A DNA stretch of 64,000 bases from Sipunculus nudus (lineage: Eukaryota; Annelida; Sipuncula; Golfingiida; Sipunculidae), in assembly GCA_026874595.1 (NCBI GenBank), contig CM049313.1, positions 54,152,659-54,216,658 on the forward strand. The letters run 5' to 3'. A program made the translations under genes and the position numbers. The stretch's first letter is position 1. Every line of letters begins with the position of its first letter. The notes under the pieces are model-generated. The model was not told the origin of the DNA. It searched no databases and saw only the letters and a list, made by a program, of their open reading frames with translations. Shown one piece after another: positions 33,950 to 47,100 of this stretch.

Positions 33950-36900
33950 ATTCATATTACATCAATTGACAATGTCACAGGAGGGAGGAGGGTGAGAAGT
34001 TATTCGACCCAGAAGTAGTGGAAGCAAATGAGAAAAAGGCGGGTGATATAACACAAATATCAAAGTAACTGTGTCGTGTTCGGGAATGGATTTAGAATAA
34101 ATGATAGGTGCACTCTTGACATCACCAGATAAATAAATATGAAATGTATGCGTTAATGATTATGTGAAAGCAACTGGTTTTAAAATTCATTGCGTAAGCC
34201 GATTCTTTAACAATGGTATATTAGGTAGTTGTTACCGTTGCTCTCACAGATATTAGTTAGTCCATTACGTGCCGTCTTTGTTTGCGGTTTCTAAGATCTT
34301 GATTTAATATTAGCGGGCAATATGTGACAAAATAACAGATGCAACGTTGTTTCCACTCGCTGGGACGCAGTACAACAATATATCTTGCCAACATAACAAT
34401 AATGAAAATTTGTATTTGTAAATATGTATTCTGCAGTTACTAAAGACCCGTATTCAAGATATAATACCACATTTTTTATGATTACGCTGTATAGGCTTAG
34501 ATTACGAAGGCCGGGCGGTAAACGGCTTAATGAATGCTATCCACGTAGCGAGTGGCAGTATTTGTTCCCTTTGAACTATATAATCGGAACCTTTGTGTTC
34601 AGCGGTCCCTGGGGACCCGGGAACGATCCATCAAACCCATCAGCCTGCAGCAATGGCTGCAACAGTCCTACTGTTCTGTGTGTTATCAGAGTCTAAGGTC
34701 TACACGAGCGGGTTGTCTCCTTTTTTTTATTAAAAAGCAGGCTTATATTTGCTACACTATCACACTCACAATAAAATATCAATACTATTAGAGAAATATA
34801 TCTTCTAATAAAGTGGAGTAACTTCACAGGAAAATATGATAATTTGGATGCGTGACTCTGGTTTAATACTGCAGGTTAATGTTAATGAACAGTCATAAAC
34901 TGAAATAATTGCAAAATCAAAGACTCTTATATTAACATCTATAACTCTATCAGACTCATAACATACAGCTCTCCCTTTAATACACGATTTATCGAGTAAA
35001 CTTTTTTCGTCAGATCAGACGAGTGGCTTTGTCTGAAGCATAGCCGGGAACTAACGACCCATTTCCTCACGCATTACCTTTAACTAATAGACAACTTTGA
35101 GTTGTGAAACTAGTCATACTTAGAACAAGGTAAACTGTAACGTGATTATAAGACCTATACTTTTATGACTGACAAATGATGGCAGATACACGTAAGATCT
35201 CGAAGATAAGATTGAGGTCACAAATAAATATCAACTGCAACTCTTATCACCTATGACTAGTACTTTGCCCATAGGTCATAGGTTATTTGAGAAAACTGGA
35301 GATCTAGCCCAAATAAGATGGACAGAAGTGGGCGATAATGGAGAATCTGCTATGATGTGTATATCCTTGGAACTATGGTTAAGGTAAAAAAAAAATGGAA
35401 TAATATTGTGCCCAATTGTCAGCTATTGAAATTGAATGGAGATCTAGCGCAAACATGGACAGGGGTGGGCGATAATGGAGTAACGGATACATACTGTTCG
35501 GCCTTGCGAATAAGGAAATTAAAGATGTACTCTACAGTGCAACAAAGTTCTGTTAAGCAGTCATGACAAACCTTAACATGAAAAAGCCAAGGCCTTGTCT
35601 TAAATGTTTATGCGCAGCAACAAATGTAGATGCAACAACCCTGGTTCCATGGGATATATTTAGCTTTTTCGAGTTGAACAAGGAATATGGTCATGTGTCA
35701 GTATAAACACACTGACTAATAGACACATATGCCCGAAACATACACAATCCAATCAATACTGAGAAACTATGCATGGGGTAAGCTTAAACTGCTCTGAGCG
35801 GACCTATGTGTAGTAAAGCGTTTCGCAAATCTTGTTAACAATTGACATCTATTTATAGGTCCCTATACTCATGTGTTGTTTCTCAGTCCGTTTTACTGTT
35901 CCGGGAAACTCTTTAAATCACTAATAAAACTTCTTTATTCGCCTCGAGTACTCCTGTCGGCCGGCATGTAAGAAGTTACCTATGTAGTCGTTTATTATGG
36001 CTGTAAATCTTATTTGTTTCTTACCAATACGAGTAAGGGGTTTTGTGCATTAAAATATCATAACACAATTTTATGTGCACACCAAAACTAGGCTAGGTCG
36101 CCTTGTACCGGAACAGTACAAGGGGAAGAGCAACTGTGAAAGAAAACGTCGGGATTCCCATCAGGATTCCCTGTTTTCATTTATCAATACGGAAGGGTGT
36201 ATTTTATACATTTGTATCATAATTTTTCGATTTAAATATCTTATGCATGGTCAAAGAATAATATGATAGTAACATATTTTTTTGCTGTGTTTTATTTTCT
36301 TTGAAAAAAAAAACATCTAAGCGAATGGAGCTCAAAATCGGTAAATCTGTGTAATAAAAAAAAGCGGGGGATCAAAACTGATGCGCCCGGTTGCTGAGAA
36401 AGCAATTTTTGGCCTTATCCTTCTATTCCAAAACCTGCTAATCCAAATCCTGCTATTCGTTTTAACCCCACGTGCAACCCACTGGCCTCGTGGCAGATAT
36501 TGATATCAATGATCACAGCAGCATGGAGTAAAAAATTAAATGAGACTGAAAAAATGAACTTTAACAACTTGAAATGGAGGAGGTAAAAAAAACTCATTGT
36601 TTATGAGAGAGACAACTTAGCCCAGCTGCATGTTGGGCTAAGGTGTTCCCGTGCCGCCTGGTTCACGTGTGTCGAGATTATCTCCGCCGAGCGAAAGATT
36701 TATCAAGGGATCATGTCATTACCTTAAATCCAGAATGAACTCCCGAATATCCCAGAGAAAGGGCGTCTGCCAGAATGAGATATATGTCTACCTAAAAGGC
36801 ACGATACCTTTAAACCTTTTTTTCTGTTTGTGTTAAAGTTGGATTTTTAACGTGATGATTTTTTAGCACCTGCCTAATGATGTATGGCCTCTAATAAAAT

Positions 36901-37089
36901 ACAAATAAAAGGACTTTGTGAAATATGAATAATGAGTTGTGGTTACTATGTTACAGGGTTCCTAAGGTTTGTCTTATATTCGTTTTTTAGCAGGCCTGTT
37001 TTATACTTCCCTCCAGCTGCCGGGTTCTCCCATCATTTTCATATCATCGTGAATTTTATGCTTTTGAAAAATAAAAGAAATAGAGTAAA
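33950..37089. other. No gene recognised; one partial tandem duplication
   Basis: Ordinary AT-rich sequence. Two similar 43-46 bp stretches at 35298 and 35438 are described among the findings. A short inverted repeat, TTAGCCCA and TGGGCTAA, occurs near 36618-36640. Confidence 0.4.
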
Positions 37090-38310
37090 CCCGACAAATA
37101 TCGGACTCCCGGTAAATATCGGACACTTGCCTAAAATTCCTAAGGAATCGATCATTTTTGGTAATCCCAACTGACAGCATACGACGAATTAACGTACATG
37201 TTTTGTTTTTGCTGTTGAGAACTTAGAATTAAATAATAAGTTATTTTGATTGGTTTAACACGGTTACCACGGAAACACTGACCGGCCTGATCCGTTCTGA
37301 ATATTCCAGTACTCCGAAACTTGGTCAAATTTTAACATGTCACGATCTGTTGACCAGTTTGTATCACAGTCAGACTGTTTATTTTTCATGTGAAGCATCT
37401 TGCTTGACTAAAAACAAATATATATGAATATTTTCTGTATTTTGGAAGTGTCCGATATTAGCCGGGTGGCCATATTTGTGGCAAAATGAACGCGGGTAAC
37501 ATCGGACACTCGGCACCATGGAAACTGACAATCATTCTAAGGGGTTCTTTGGGTATAAACAAATTAACGGCACATTGCTGCTTAAGTGCATGCCGCTTAA
37601 GCGCAGATAATTGATAGTTATGATATTTGGAGTTATTTTCACAGTAAAACAGCTGTACATAGTTCATAGTACACGGGCTCATAATATATTGATCGACATT
37701 TTGAGATACTTGAATGCGACTCTATAATATCAAACATTTTACTAAAAAAAATCATATATCAAAAGTTCACGTTGATGTGTTATTGTTTTATTGTTAATAA
37801 TATCTTTAATCATTTTAATCATTTAAACAATTTTTTGTTCATATAGGCTTAAATTAAAAGTTCCGGCATTTTCCCATACATTGGACTTACAGCAGAAGTA
37901 ATTGCGCCTGGTCATGTTTTTCATAAATAAAAATATGACCTAGCACATCTTGGGAAATACACGTAAATTATTGACAGTTCGAGAGTGTTGGTATTTATTG
38001 TTATTTTATACAAAATACAACTTAATACATTTTGTTGGCCAATTTGCGCGGTCAATTTAAACGGCCTTTCCTCGACAAATCTGGCTTGTTGCCAGTCACG
38101 ATCTCCGGATAAGGTCAATGAAAGAGAACTGAAATATTTACATTGCGCATTCACGAGTTATACCAGACATAGAAAAACTGATTAAATGGAAGTTTGACAA
38201 AGTAAAAATATACGTTTTGCCCTTTTCATGACATCTGTACCAGCCGTTAACGTCAATCCCGGGGCTTGGTTTCGCCGTTTAACGGTTGGTGGTGTCCGAT
38301 ATTACCATGG
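37090..38310. repeat. Cluster of ATCGGACA motifs in both orientations, possible MITE
   Basis: CCCGACAAATATCGGACTCCC (37090) and GGTAAATATCGGACAC (37111) are forward. GTGTCCGATATTAGCC (37448) is reverse. GGTAACATCGGACAC (37494) is forward. GTGTCCGATATTACC (38292) is reverse. The outermost forward and reverse copies could be terminal inverted repeats of an element of about 1.2 kb. No target duplication was defined. Confidence 0.4.
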
Positions 38311-39187
38311 ACGAGTGACATGTGCGTGTTTGGTCTTAAAAGATCTCCTGTTCGTGAGGTATGAAATGATTCCCAGAAACCGGCGTTGTTTTGGTTAGTT
38401 ACGGAACAGTAAGTCTGCAATAAGTAAATACTTTAAAAGCCTAGAAAAATAGTTTGAAATTGAAAGATTCAATGATTGTTAACACTATGGGAACCTGCAT
38501 TAGTCTAGATTTCTTAAATATAGGATACATATGAGAAAAACATCAGTAAGTAAACACCGCTGCTTCATTATCGATTGAGATTATTGTTCATTTTATCATA
38601 TTAATTCTCTATTGCTTATACATTTCTGAATAATATAACAGACTTCTTGAAAATCTGTATTTCGAAAACTCATTTCATACCTCAAAAGAAGTGACCACAG
38701 TGTTTTGACCACAAGTGAGAGAGTTCATCAATAAAACTACGCATTCTTAGGATTCGCCCCTGGCTTTTTTCGAGCATCCATTTTATGCTTACAAATAAGG
38801 ACCAAGTCCTTAGGAATGTTGCTTATTTTTGCTCTCGACTCGAATCCTTAAGATAAATCTTAAAGGCATGAAAAAATTGACTAAATTTTCTGTTGATTTT
38901 TGTAGTAGTTTAAGAACTGAAGGGAATTCTTGTTTTTTCCAAGGCAAATTACAAAATGGCTCGTATGGCGCCTCAGCCGGTCAGGTGGGTGAGGGATTGA
39001 TTGGGAAGGGTTAAATACCCTTGATATTTATTCAACGATAATTTTTTAAATTCTAACGTTTGTCTTTCTTACTGCTAAGCACATAGAACCACCTAGTTTA
39101 TAATAGCTTTATTTAACATCCGACAATATCTGTCGTGTTTGACCATAGAGAATAGCCATTATATTATTATACATCCTGACGTTTATA

Positions 39188-39218
<31 letters not shown>

Positions 39219-39240
39219 TACATATATATTTATATATATG
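38311..39240. other. No gene recognised; (CA)n tract at right end
   Basis: AT-rich, ending in a (CA)n/(TA)n tract at 39188-39239. Confidence 0.4.
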
Positions 39241-39246
39241 TTCTAA

Positions 39247-39616
39247 CTAAAAACTTCTCATTTCTGTTCTCTCCATCTGTCTTATTTGTTTTTCTGCCGC
39301 GTCTCTGTCACTGGTAACTTTCATGTTTAACCGACCATTCTTCAAGCAAATTGCAGCAAAGTGCTTTCTCTTACGTGATGTAAAGTCACTAAATTCAGCT
39401 GGGGAAAGGTCACAAGCTGCGCAAATAGCGGACACACGGTGACAAGCATTTACCTTTAATTAAATAAACCTGGCGTTCATTCACAGGCGGTAACTCTAGT
39501 CCTGTCATTCTGAATAATCGTCCAGCGACTCGATGCCGACATCGTAGTTTATGCAGAACCCGTAAATCTATAAACAGTGGTGCAGTGACAAGAGCTACGG
39601 AAATACTTGTTGACAA
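39247..39616 (-). other. Two overlapping open frames, possible decayed gene fragment
   Basis: The minus strand gives RVLHKLRCRHRVAGRLFRMT, then LELPPVNERQVYLIK up to a donor-like AAAG|GTAAAT. The neighbouring frame then gives ACDLSPAEFSDFTSRKRKHF, AAICLKNGRLNMKVTSDRD and AAEKQIRQMERTEMRSF to a stop. The amino-acid make-up looks protein-like in both. They may be one gene with a frameshift or two exons, but the gap is too short for an ordinary intron. No family is recognised. Confidence 0.3.
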
Positions 39617-39925
39617 TGCTGAGGGCGGGGCCCCGGTGTTCTGCTGAGGTATTGCTGGTACGTTAATAATTCTGACGCCAGAGTATCACCAATAAATGTA
39701 CAGACCCAATGCTCAGGTTAGCTTCACTTAAATAAGTCTCGAATATATCGAAAGCTCTTTCATCATAAATGAGTATTTAAAAATATGAATTGTCACTAAT
39801 TGTGGTCTTCTCGTATTGGCTGTTATTTATTTTACCTTTGCACTTCAATGGAGTATTCTAAAAGTCTATGCTTTCAAGTAAAATTTCATCTGTTTCTTTC
39901 TTCAAAATATGGTAAAACAAGTGAC

Positions 39926-41150
39926 CCATGGGTCATGACGCTCAGCCGACTGACATGTTGACAATATGTCCTTGCTCAGGCAACTAATTAAGATATTGTA
40001 GGTGGCATCTTATGCCTATTAGCTGAACTTTATCAAGACCTATAAGCACACCAAATTTGATGACAATCCATCCAGCCGTTCCTGAGGAATCTGGCATTTT
40101 GTGTGCATTTTGCATTTTTTTGGGTTGCTCAAACATGCCCCATAATTCACAGAATATACGTTACAGTGACCTAATTTCAGAGGCGAACTTTTAAGAAACT
40201 CTCAGTATGTCAAGTTGGAAGATTCTAGGTCCAATGGTTATGATTTGTGCTTTGCTTTGGTATCAAATTTTCAATTATTCTTGAGGTGCTTATAATACCC
40301 AAAGCTTGGAGAATATGGGTAACAGAGACCTAATTTCAGGTTTCCAGGAAGACTTTTCATGGACCTCCCTGGATGTCAAGTTAGTAGATTCTAGGTACAG
40401 TGGTTATGATTTGTGCCCTTTTAACAGACGACTGCATCTTTAAAGGATTCAAAAGTATAGAAAAAAAATTTAATTTTTTTTATAGTAAATATTGTACGAC
40501 AAGTTTGCTGAAAATAATTCAACACCCCATGATTACTATGCATGCAAAAAATGATGGTGATGCATTAGTTGTTCAGATAATTGAACTTTTGTATGAAATT
40601 CTAAATTTTTTGGTTACAAATTCTGAGCCTAATGGTTTCGAGCATATGGGTAACACAGACCTACATTCTGGTTTCTTTAGAGAGCTTTCATGGACCTTCC
40701 TTGATATCAAGTTGGAAGATCCGAGGTACAGTGATTACGATCTGTGCACTGTTCACAGAAGAACATTATTAAAGGTCTCAAGAATAGAGGAAAAAATCTG
40801 TAAAAAAAATTAAAAAATCTAAGTGGCGCCACCAGTCTGCAGGAACTGATGAAACATTCCATGACCAATATCCATGCAAAGAATCATTGTGATCGATGCA
40901 TTAGTTGTTCAGATACTTGAGCTTTTGTGTCAAATTTTCCATTATTCTGAGGGGTACTTCGAAGCACCGTAGGTGAATGGTTTTGGGTAACAGAGACCTA
41001 ATTTCAGGTTTACAAGGAAATTTTTCATGGACCTCTCTGGATGTGAAGTTAGAAGATTCCAGGGCCAGCGGTTACGACTTGTGCCTGGTTGACGGACGGA
41101 CCAACGGACGGACAGACGGACAGAGGGTGATCGCTTTCATTCAGCTGAGC
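39926..41150 (-). repeat. Dispersed repeat family A, copy 2, four tandem units
   Basis: A reverse-oriented relative of 3966-4800. Four diverged units, near 40150, 40311, 40644 and 40976, each contain GTAACAGAGACCTAATTTCA or similar, ATGGACCTCCCTGGATGT, AGATTCTAGG and GGTTATGATTTGTGCC. The right end has a GGACGGAC run and GGGTGATCGCTTTCATTCAG, matching the left end of copy 1 inverted. The open frame at 40400-40813 lies wholly in the repeat and is not a gene. Confidence 0.65.
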
Positions 41151-41204
41151 TAAAAACGGTAAAAACCGTACATGCGTACAAAAAATCTAGGAGGGTTGGG
41201 TTGC

Positions 41205-41440
41205 ATATGTGACGAAGTTGCAAAAAAACGCCCTTTGGAAAACTCCGATTCATCTGACTTGCCACCAGATGTCCTTGTTGAATGAGTTAGGATTATACCT
41301 CCCCCCCCCCCCCCCCTGTGTTATATATTAACGCGTGAATTAAAAAGAAAAAAAAAAAGCTAGGATCGGCGTTTTCTGGCCTATTTTATTACAAGTTCAT
41401 ATTTAGTTATAAGATGTCAGATATCGGAACAGGCCTCTTT
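41205..41440 (+). repeat. Dispersed repeat family B, copy 3
   Basis: Shares TCTGACTTGCCACCAGATGT, CCTTGTTGAAT, GCGTTTTCTGGCCTATTT and CAGATATCGGAACAGGCC with the copies at 64 and 5555. A C16 tract interrupts it near 41301. It lies 55 bp from the end of repeat A copy 2. Confidence 0.55.
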
Positions 41441-44026
41441 CAGTCAAAACATGACGCAGATATTTTCAAATAATATCACCTGAAAAAAATATTTGTATAA
41501 AAGGGCTTCTATGGATCAGGGGCAGAGTAGAGGATTCAAAGCAGTGAGATCGTGAATCGTGTATCACTCACAAAGCCACGAGGATTGTTATACATCCAGG
41601 GCCAGCTGGTGTCGAGGTCAACGCGGACCTGGCTTATTCCAATTAGATAAATGAGAATAAGCGTGTCCCACCGCCCTGTCACACTGCCTCAAACCAAAAT
41701 GGATTTCTGCAGAGGTACATAATTAGATTACATTTAGTTAAATCGGCATCAAAAGTCGGGTCGGCGATCTCAACCAAAAATATTATATTAACAAATAAAA
41801 TTATAAAACTTACTTACGTTTCCCAATTCAAACATTGATAACCGTGCGTGCCTTTAGTCTTTAATCTTTTTTTCAGCCTCCCGAGTTTTTCCATTACAAA
41901 GGGTGATTTTGTAAACCTCCCACATCCCGCATGAAAATAAAAGAGCATAGTGCATGGAAAATATTATTTTGTTTGATGTAGGTAAAAATTGAATATTCTA
42001 TCACTCTCCAAAATGAGCTTCTAAAGTTACACTTCTAATCAAATTTAATCTCCATATAGGCCCAATGGTCAATTGTTTTTTTGTTTGTTTTTCGTGCGAA
42101 TTAAGAAGAAATATGATGTTTTCTAATACTATATTTTATAATCTCGGAGACTTTATTGCAACATAGAGAAAAACCCATGTAATTGATACTTTAAATCTTA
42201 AACATAAATCAAAGCTGGATTAGATTTTAAGAGCTTCATCGAGCGATTTCCGCCGAATAAAGACAAAGGTCACTCGTTAAACTGCAGCATTATTGTCAGG
42301 GCAATAACTATGATTATACTTATAATGTTAGCAATAATAATAACAATAATAATAATAATAATAAAAATAATTATAATAATAAAAATTGTTGTTGTTGTTA
42401 TTATTTTCATTATCATCTTATTAACAATACTTTATAACAATAACAATTATTTAAAACAATATTAATTATAAGCGTATGTTTAAAGTATGTATTCATGCAG
42501 GTTTATAATTTCCGTTAATAACTGGACAGCTTTGTTTTGTTGAACAGTTTTTTGTGGTTCTTTTTTTTTTAGCTTAGACGCCTTTAATAATTAATAACAC
42601 CTCGACACCCTAGAGACTAAAACAACTTGTTATTGCACAATGATTTCGCACAATCGACACCTGTATCTCACTGCAGGGGCGTCAATATAGGGGGGATGGG
42701 GGTATATATACCCCCCACTTTTTGGCAAGGGGGGGATGATCAATGTAATTATCCCCCCCCCCCACTTTTCAGAGAATAATATTATAATTTTGTAAATGAA
42801 ACATATTTATAAATAGAATTAGAGACTTTGGATCTATTTACTAAAAATTCTTATATCTAAACCTTTCTAAGAATTCACAAAATAACTTATTTTCTAAAAC
42901 ATTATAATTATTTAAAATATTATTAAAAATTTTTTAATTGCATAACAGGTTTAACCTGGGTATTTGTATTACTTCCATATGCCGATCGATGCACTCTTTA
43001 ATGGTCAGATGAATCCTTAAGTTGTGCCCGATTAGTAAAACCCTCTTATCACCCCAGAGCTAAAAATAAAAATAAAAACAAGTAAGCACTATGTGTCTAC
43101 AGACTACGCACACACTTGCACATGATGACGTGTTAAAGGCTAACAGACCCTCCATTCAGGACGGGGCATTGTCCGAGTATACATGCTACATGTATATAAC
43201 AGGCTCCCAGTTGTTATAACAAACGAGACGTGCCATCACGGAGCTTGATGGACTGAGTACTGCGGGGTTCTAGTGACGGAACACAAGCATAGTTCAGCTA
43301 GTTTGAACACGGGGAAATAACACATGACCATGTCATCATGTGGCCGGCTAGGAGGCCGCGCATCACAGTGCTGGCCCGTGTGACTTGCTGTCGTCTGCTC
43401 GGGGTCGATGTCGTCTGCTGTTTTACTTTCCCGCGTTTAAGCAGATCCCGGCTCTGGAGTTTAAGTGACATCGGGTTGTATTTAAGCAGTCAGCCGGCAA
43501 TAACCATGGTTTAAACGGAGAACAGACTTAAAGAAACTTTTGATATTTTCCTTTGCTGATGCTCGCCAGGGTCGTCGGTCACGTGCACCATGTGTGCGGA
43601 AAGTCATTGTAGCTGATAGGTCAGAATGTTTGACCGCGTTCGTCATACCATTCGTAAAATCTTAAAACGGGAAACACAGTCTGAACGCAAAATATGACAT
43701 TTTATATATATTTGGTCATGCAGTATGTTCAGTGTAAACTTCACTTCTGATTGCGAACATCAAAACACTGACATCTGTAAAAGACAAACCAATTAATATT
43801 TCAACACAGTCTATTTACTGTGTACTTTGTTTCAAGCATTATTGCTTGACATTTAACGAACACAGGGCCAGGTTGATCAAGAATAATTCACGTGGATGAA
43901 ATCTGTCAACAAATGGCTTGGTTGTGTTACAGATAAATTGGGATAACCTAGATAAAGCGGATTTTAATCACGGGAAAGAGCGTTATCCAGACACCCCGCT
44001 GTTTTGTAAACGAGAACGAACCAGAA
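41441..44026. other. Upstream region of the SLC22-like gene; no other gene recognised
   Basis: Holds a degenerate (AAT)n/(GTT)n tract at 42331-42412 and a G/C-rich GGGGCGTCAATATAGGGGGG stretch near 42676. The section 43100-43700 is richer in CpG and GC than its surroundings and may hold the promoter and 5' untranslated region of the transporter gene. No TATA box was placed with confidence. Confidence 0.4.
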
Positions 44027-44168
44027 ATGTCGGACAACAACTTGGCTGTTGACAAAGCACTTTCAGAACTTGGCAGATTTGGACGCTGGCAGGTTATCAA
44101 GTATGTTTTGGTGTGTCTGAGTGTCACAGTATCAGGATGCTGGCATATGATGGTCATCGTCTTCACTG
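44027..44168 (+). CDS. SLC22-like organic ion transporter, first coding exon
   Basis: Encodes MSDNNLAVDKALSELGRFGR followed by WQVIKYVLVCLSVTVSGCWH and MMVIVFT, then the donor G|GTGAGTTT (phase 1). The pattern of a short acidic start, LGRFGRWQ, then the first membrane helix (about residues 24-46) ending HMM-x-x-VFTG is characteristic of SLC22 organic cation/anion transporters of the major facilitator superfamily. In the family this helix leads into a large extracellular loop with cysteines, encoded by the next exon. The ATG has a purine at -3 and an in-frame TGA codon some 30 bases upstream. The gene must continue to the right, but no further SLC22 motif (such as DRFGRR) was found, so the intron is long or the exons lie outside the window. 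Substrate cannot be told from one exon. Confidence 0.78.
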
Positions 44169-47100
44169 GTGAGTTTATATCTGTATAATGTCTGTGTATA
44201 ATATAATAAAACATATTTTATATAAATCATATGACAAAAGTTGTGAGTTATATAATTTTATAAAATGTTTCCTTGATTCATATATATGGCTTATCTGAAA
44301 ATTATGAAATGCGGTTATTTATTTAATTAGGTAAATCTTTTAAGAACAAGTCTTAGAGGTGTTGACGGCATACTATATTAAGTTAGATGATGATGAATTC
44401 TAATAAAAATTATATGTGAATAGCAAGTCAGCTGGATTTCAAACTTCACTTCAGGTGGGCCAGGTATTATTAAAAAATCATAAACTGTATTTAAGATATC
44501 AGGCTGAATCTCTGAGATTCTCCTGAAAAAAAAAATCACCATTTTGCCGGTTGGACCATTAGCTCGAAAAAGATCTTTCAGCGTTGAAGGCTTATGCCTT
44601 AATTACAATAAAAAGTAGTATGGGACTATATATACACATCCGCCATGATTCAGATGAAATTGCTAAAATTCTAGAGAAATGTGTGTGCATGGTTCACTCA
44701 CTTTATGCATGCATGGTCTGATCAGGGATGCTCTCGAACCAAGGCGCCCACTTTCACTTCTCCCAGTAAATGACTCTTTCAGAAAACGGAGAAATAGTTT
44801 CCCAATCTACACATGTAAAGAAACTTGTAAATAACCGTTAATCAAGATTCAAGATCCCCCCCCCCCCCAGATTTAATGAATTGTTTCTCGGGCGTTACCT
44901 CAGTCCGTCACAAAATACTATGAAAATCCTCCGAAAAGCCTTTTGAATATAGTTAATAACAGACCGTGAAGGAGTACTGACCTTCTATGAGAACAGTTCA
45001 TAGAGTAACAGGGATTTTAATAGCAAGAACATTTGAAGTGTCCGTGATGCTCAGGAAAAATGGGAGTCCCATTTGAGTTTAGAGCTTCCCTAGGGGAGAT
45101 GATACATGTGTCCAAATTTGAAGGGTTATGTTAACTTGATTTTGTTCATATTTTATGTAGTTATCATATCATTATATGATTAGAATTCCTGTCATTATAT
45201 GGGTATTTGCTGTAAACCTCAGTTATCAACGCGGCGTTTACACAACTGGCAGGTCCTGTTGATGCGACCGGTATTAGTCATTGACTGCTACTAGCTGCTA
45301 AATCAAGAATTTCGTCCCATCGGACGCTTGGACAGTAGTCACTCAGAACCGAGCTTCCGCAAAAAAAATTTCGGGCGTCAGAGACGCTTAACCCGGCATT
45401 CCTGAAAGCCCCCAGTTATATTTAAGGGTATATATGTATATATATAACGCGAGAATTATGTAATATTCTGGTATCTTGTACGAGCGTTGCATAGTTACAA
45501 CCAAGCTCCCAACAAATTAAAACAATGATATATATTACAGACAGTTATTCAAACTTCCATTCAAAACTATTCAACTTTTAATACATTTCAAAATAAAGCT
45601 TTATATATATTCTATTTTTCAACAGTTACCATAATAATATTTTGTGTTGAAGTTGTAATGTTGAAATGTTATTCAAAACTTGTTATTTTTCTTATGTTGC
45701 TTTAGTATTTCATTATTTATAACATATCATGTTTATATGCATTCCAATTGATATTCTACATGCGGATTTCATCTATGAAAGAAATGTGTAAATAATAGCA
45801 AATTAGCAATCCTTCAAGATAGATATGTAAATAGGTATTCATCACAAGAAACAATAATTAATGATTAATCAATGATTAAGATTAAATTTATCAAATTCAC
45901 CTTTTACCCTTTAGCATCATCCTTTATGGAATTCATATAACCACCTTGCAGTAACATTTTAGATACCATTGGTACAATTAACAGAGAAGCACCTTGCATC
46001 CCCTTTGGAACCGTACAAACTGCAAAAAAATGAACTCATTTATGCGACTCCTTGTCATAAGATTTCTTTTGAATCCATTAATAACATTTGGATATTATAC
46101 ACACTGAACAAGCAAACAGACCAACCGGCAAGCATGGATTAAAACATAACATTTAGTTTATTCTTAATACTTCTTACTTTTTGTGCACCTAAGAGCAAAT
46201 CCGAACTAAATCAAAGATGTTCAATTCTCAGCTAGGTCTGAATACAGCTCTGTATTTTTTTCCAATTCTACTTCAGTTAGTTTCCCAAAGTAGCACATGT
46301 CCCTTTCACGACAAGCACTGGCATGTAAATAAAATATAGGACAAGTCGTAAGAACTTGCATTTAATGATTTAAAGCCTAGCAACAGCGATACCATTTGTG
46401 TTCAAAGATTTTCACTTTTATATTCCATAACCATTTCTCCTGGAAAAAAAATCATCAGTGCAACTCTCAGCCGGAAATTTGGAAAAAGTCAGATCATTTC
46501 GACAGGAATAATTACTCTGACAGTTGTGATTTTATGTTGATTATCTGTTTATGTGGGTTTCATCATGTCACATACTTAAGGATTCCTTCCGGTAAAGCTG
46601 AAGAAATGTCATCAGAAATGAAGTTCGGAGCACTCTGTATTGAAAGGATGTCGCAAAATACAGTACTTGCGGCATGTTTCTAGATAAATTTAATTGAAGT
46701 GAGTAATAAAAATCTATGAAAATTTTAATCTGATGATATCCAAATGTAAATAATTTATGTGAAGTTTTCCGTTTAATCTTGTCATACAACGATGCTACAT
46801 TTAATAATTCATTTGAGATTTAAACAAATGCATAAAATCTATGACAAAATACATTATTGTCTGACCAATTTTAGACTGATTATGTATCAGAAGTTACAAA
46901 GACAAAAAGTGATTTATAGTACAAAATTCATTTGTCAAAAGCAAAAAGTTCTGTCACAATATGGATCGGTTAGTTTCACATGCCCCCACTTTAGTCCTAA
47001 ACTGTTAAAAAACGTATGAACATATAGTACACAGATTGTACTTCCTATAACAAAAAATGCCACTACGGCTCGCAACGGGTCGTTTGTTACTACAAGCAAG

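Noticed and set aside
40400-40813. 137-codon plus-strand frame
   Set aside because: Lies wholly in repeat family A, and homologous units elsewhere do not keep the frame.
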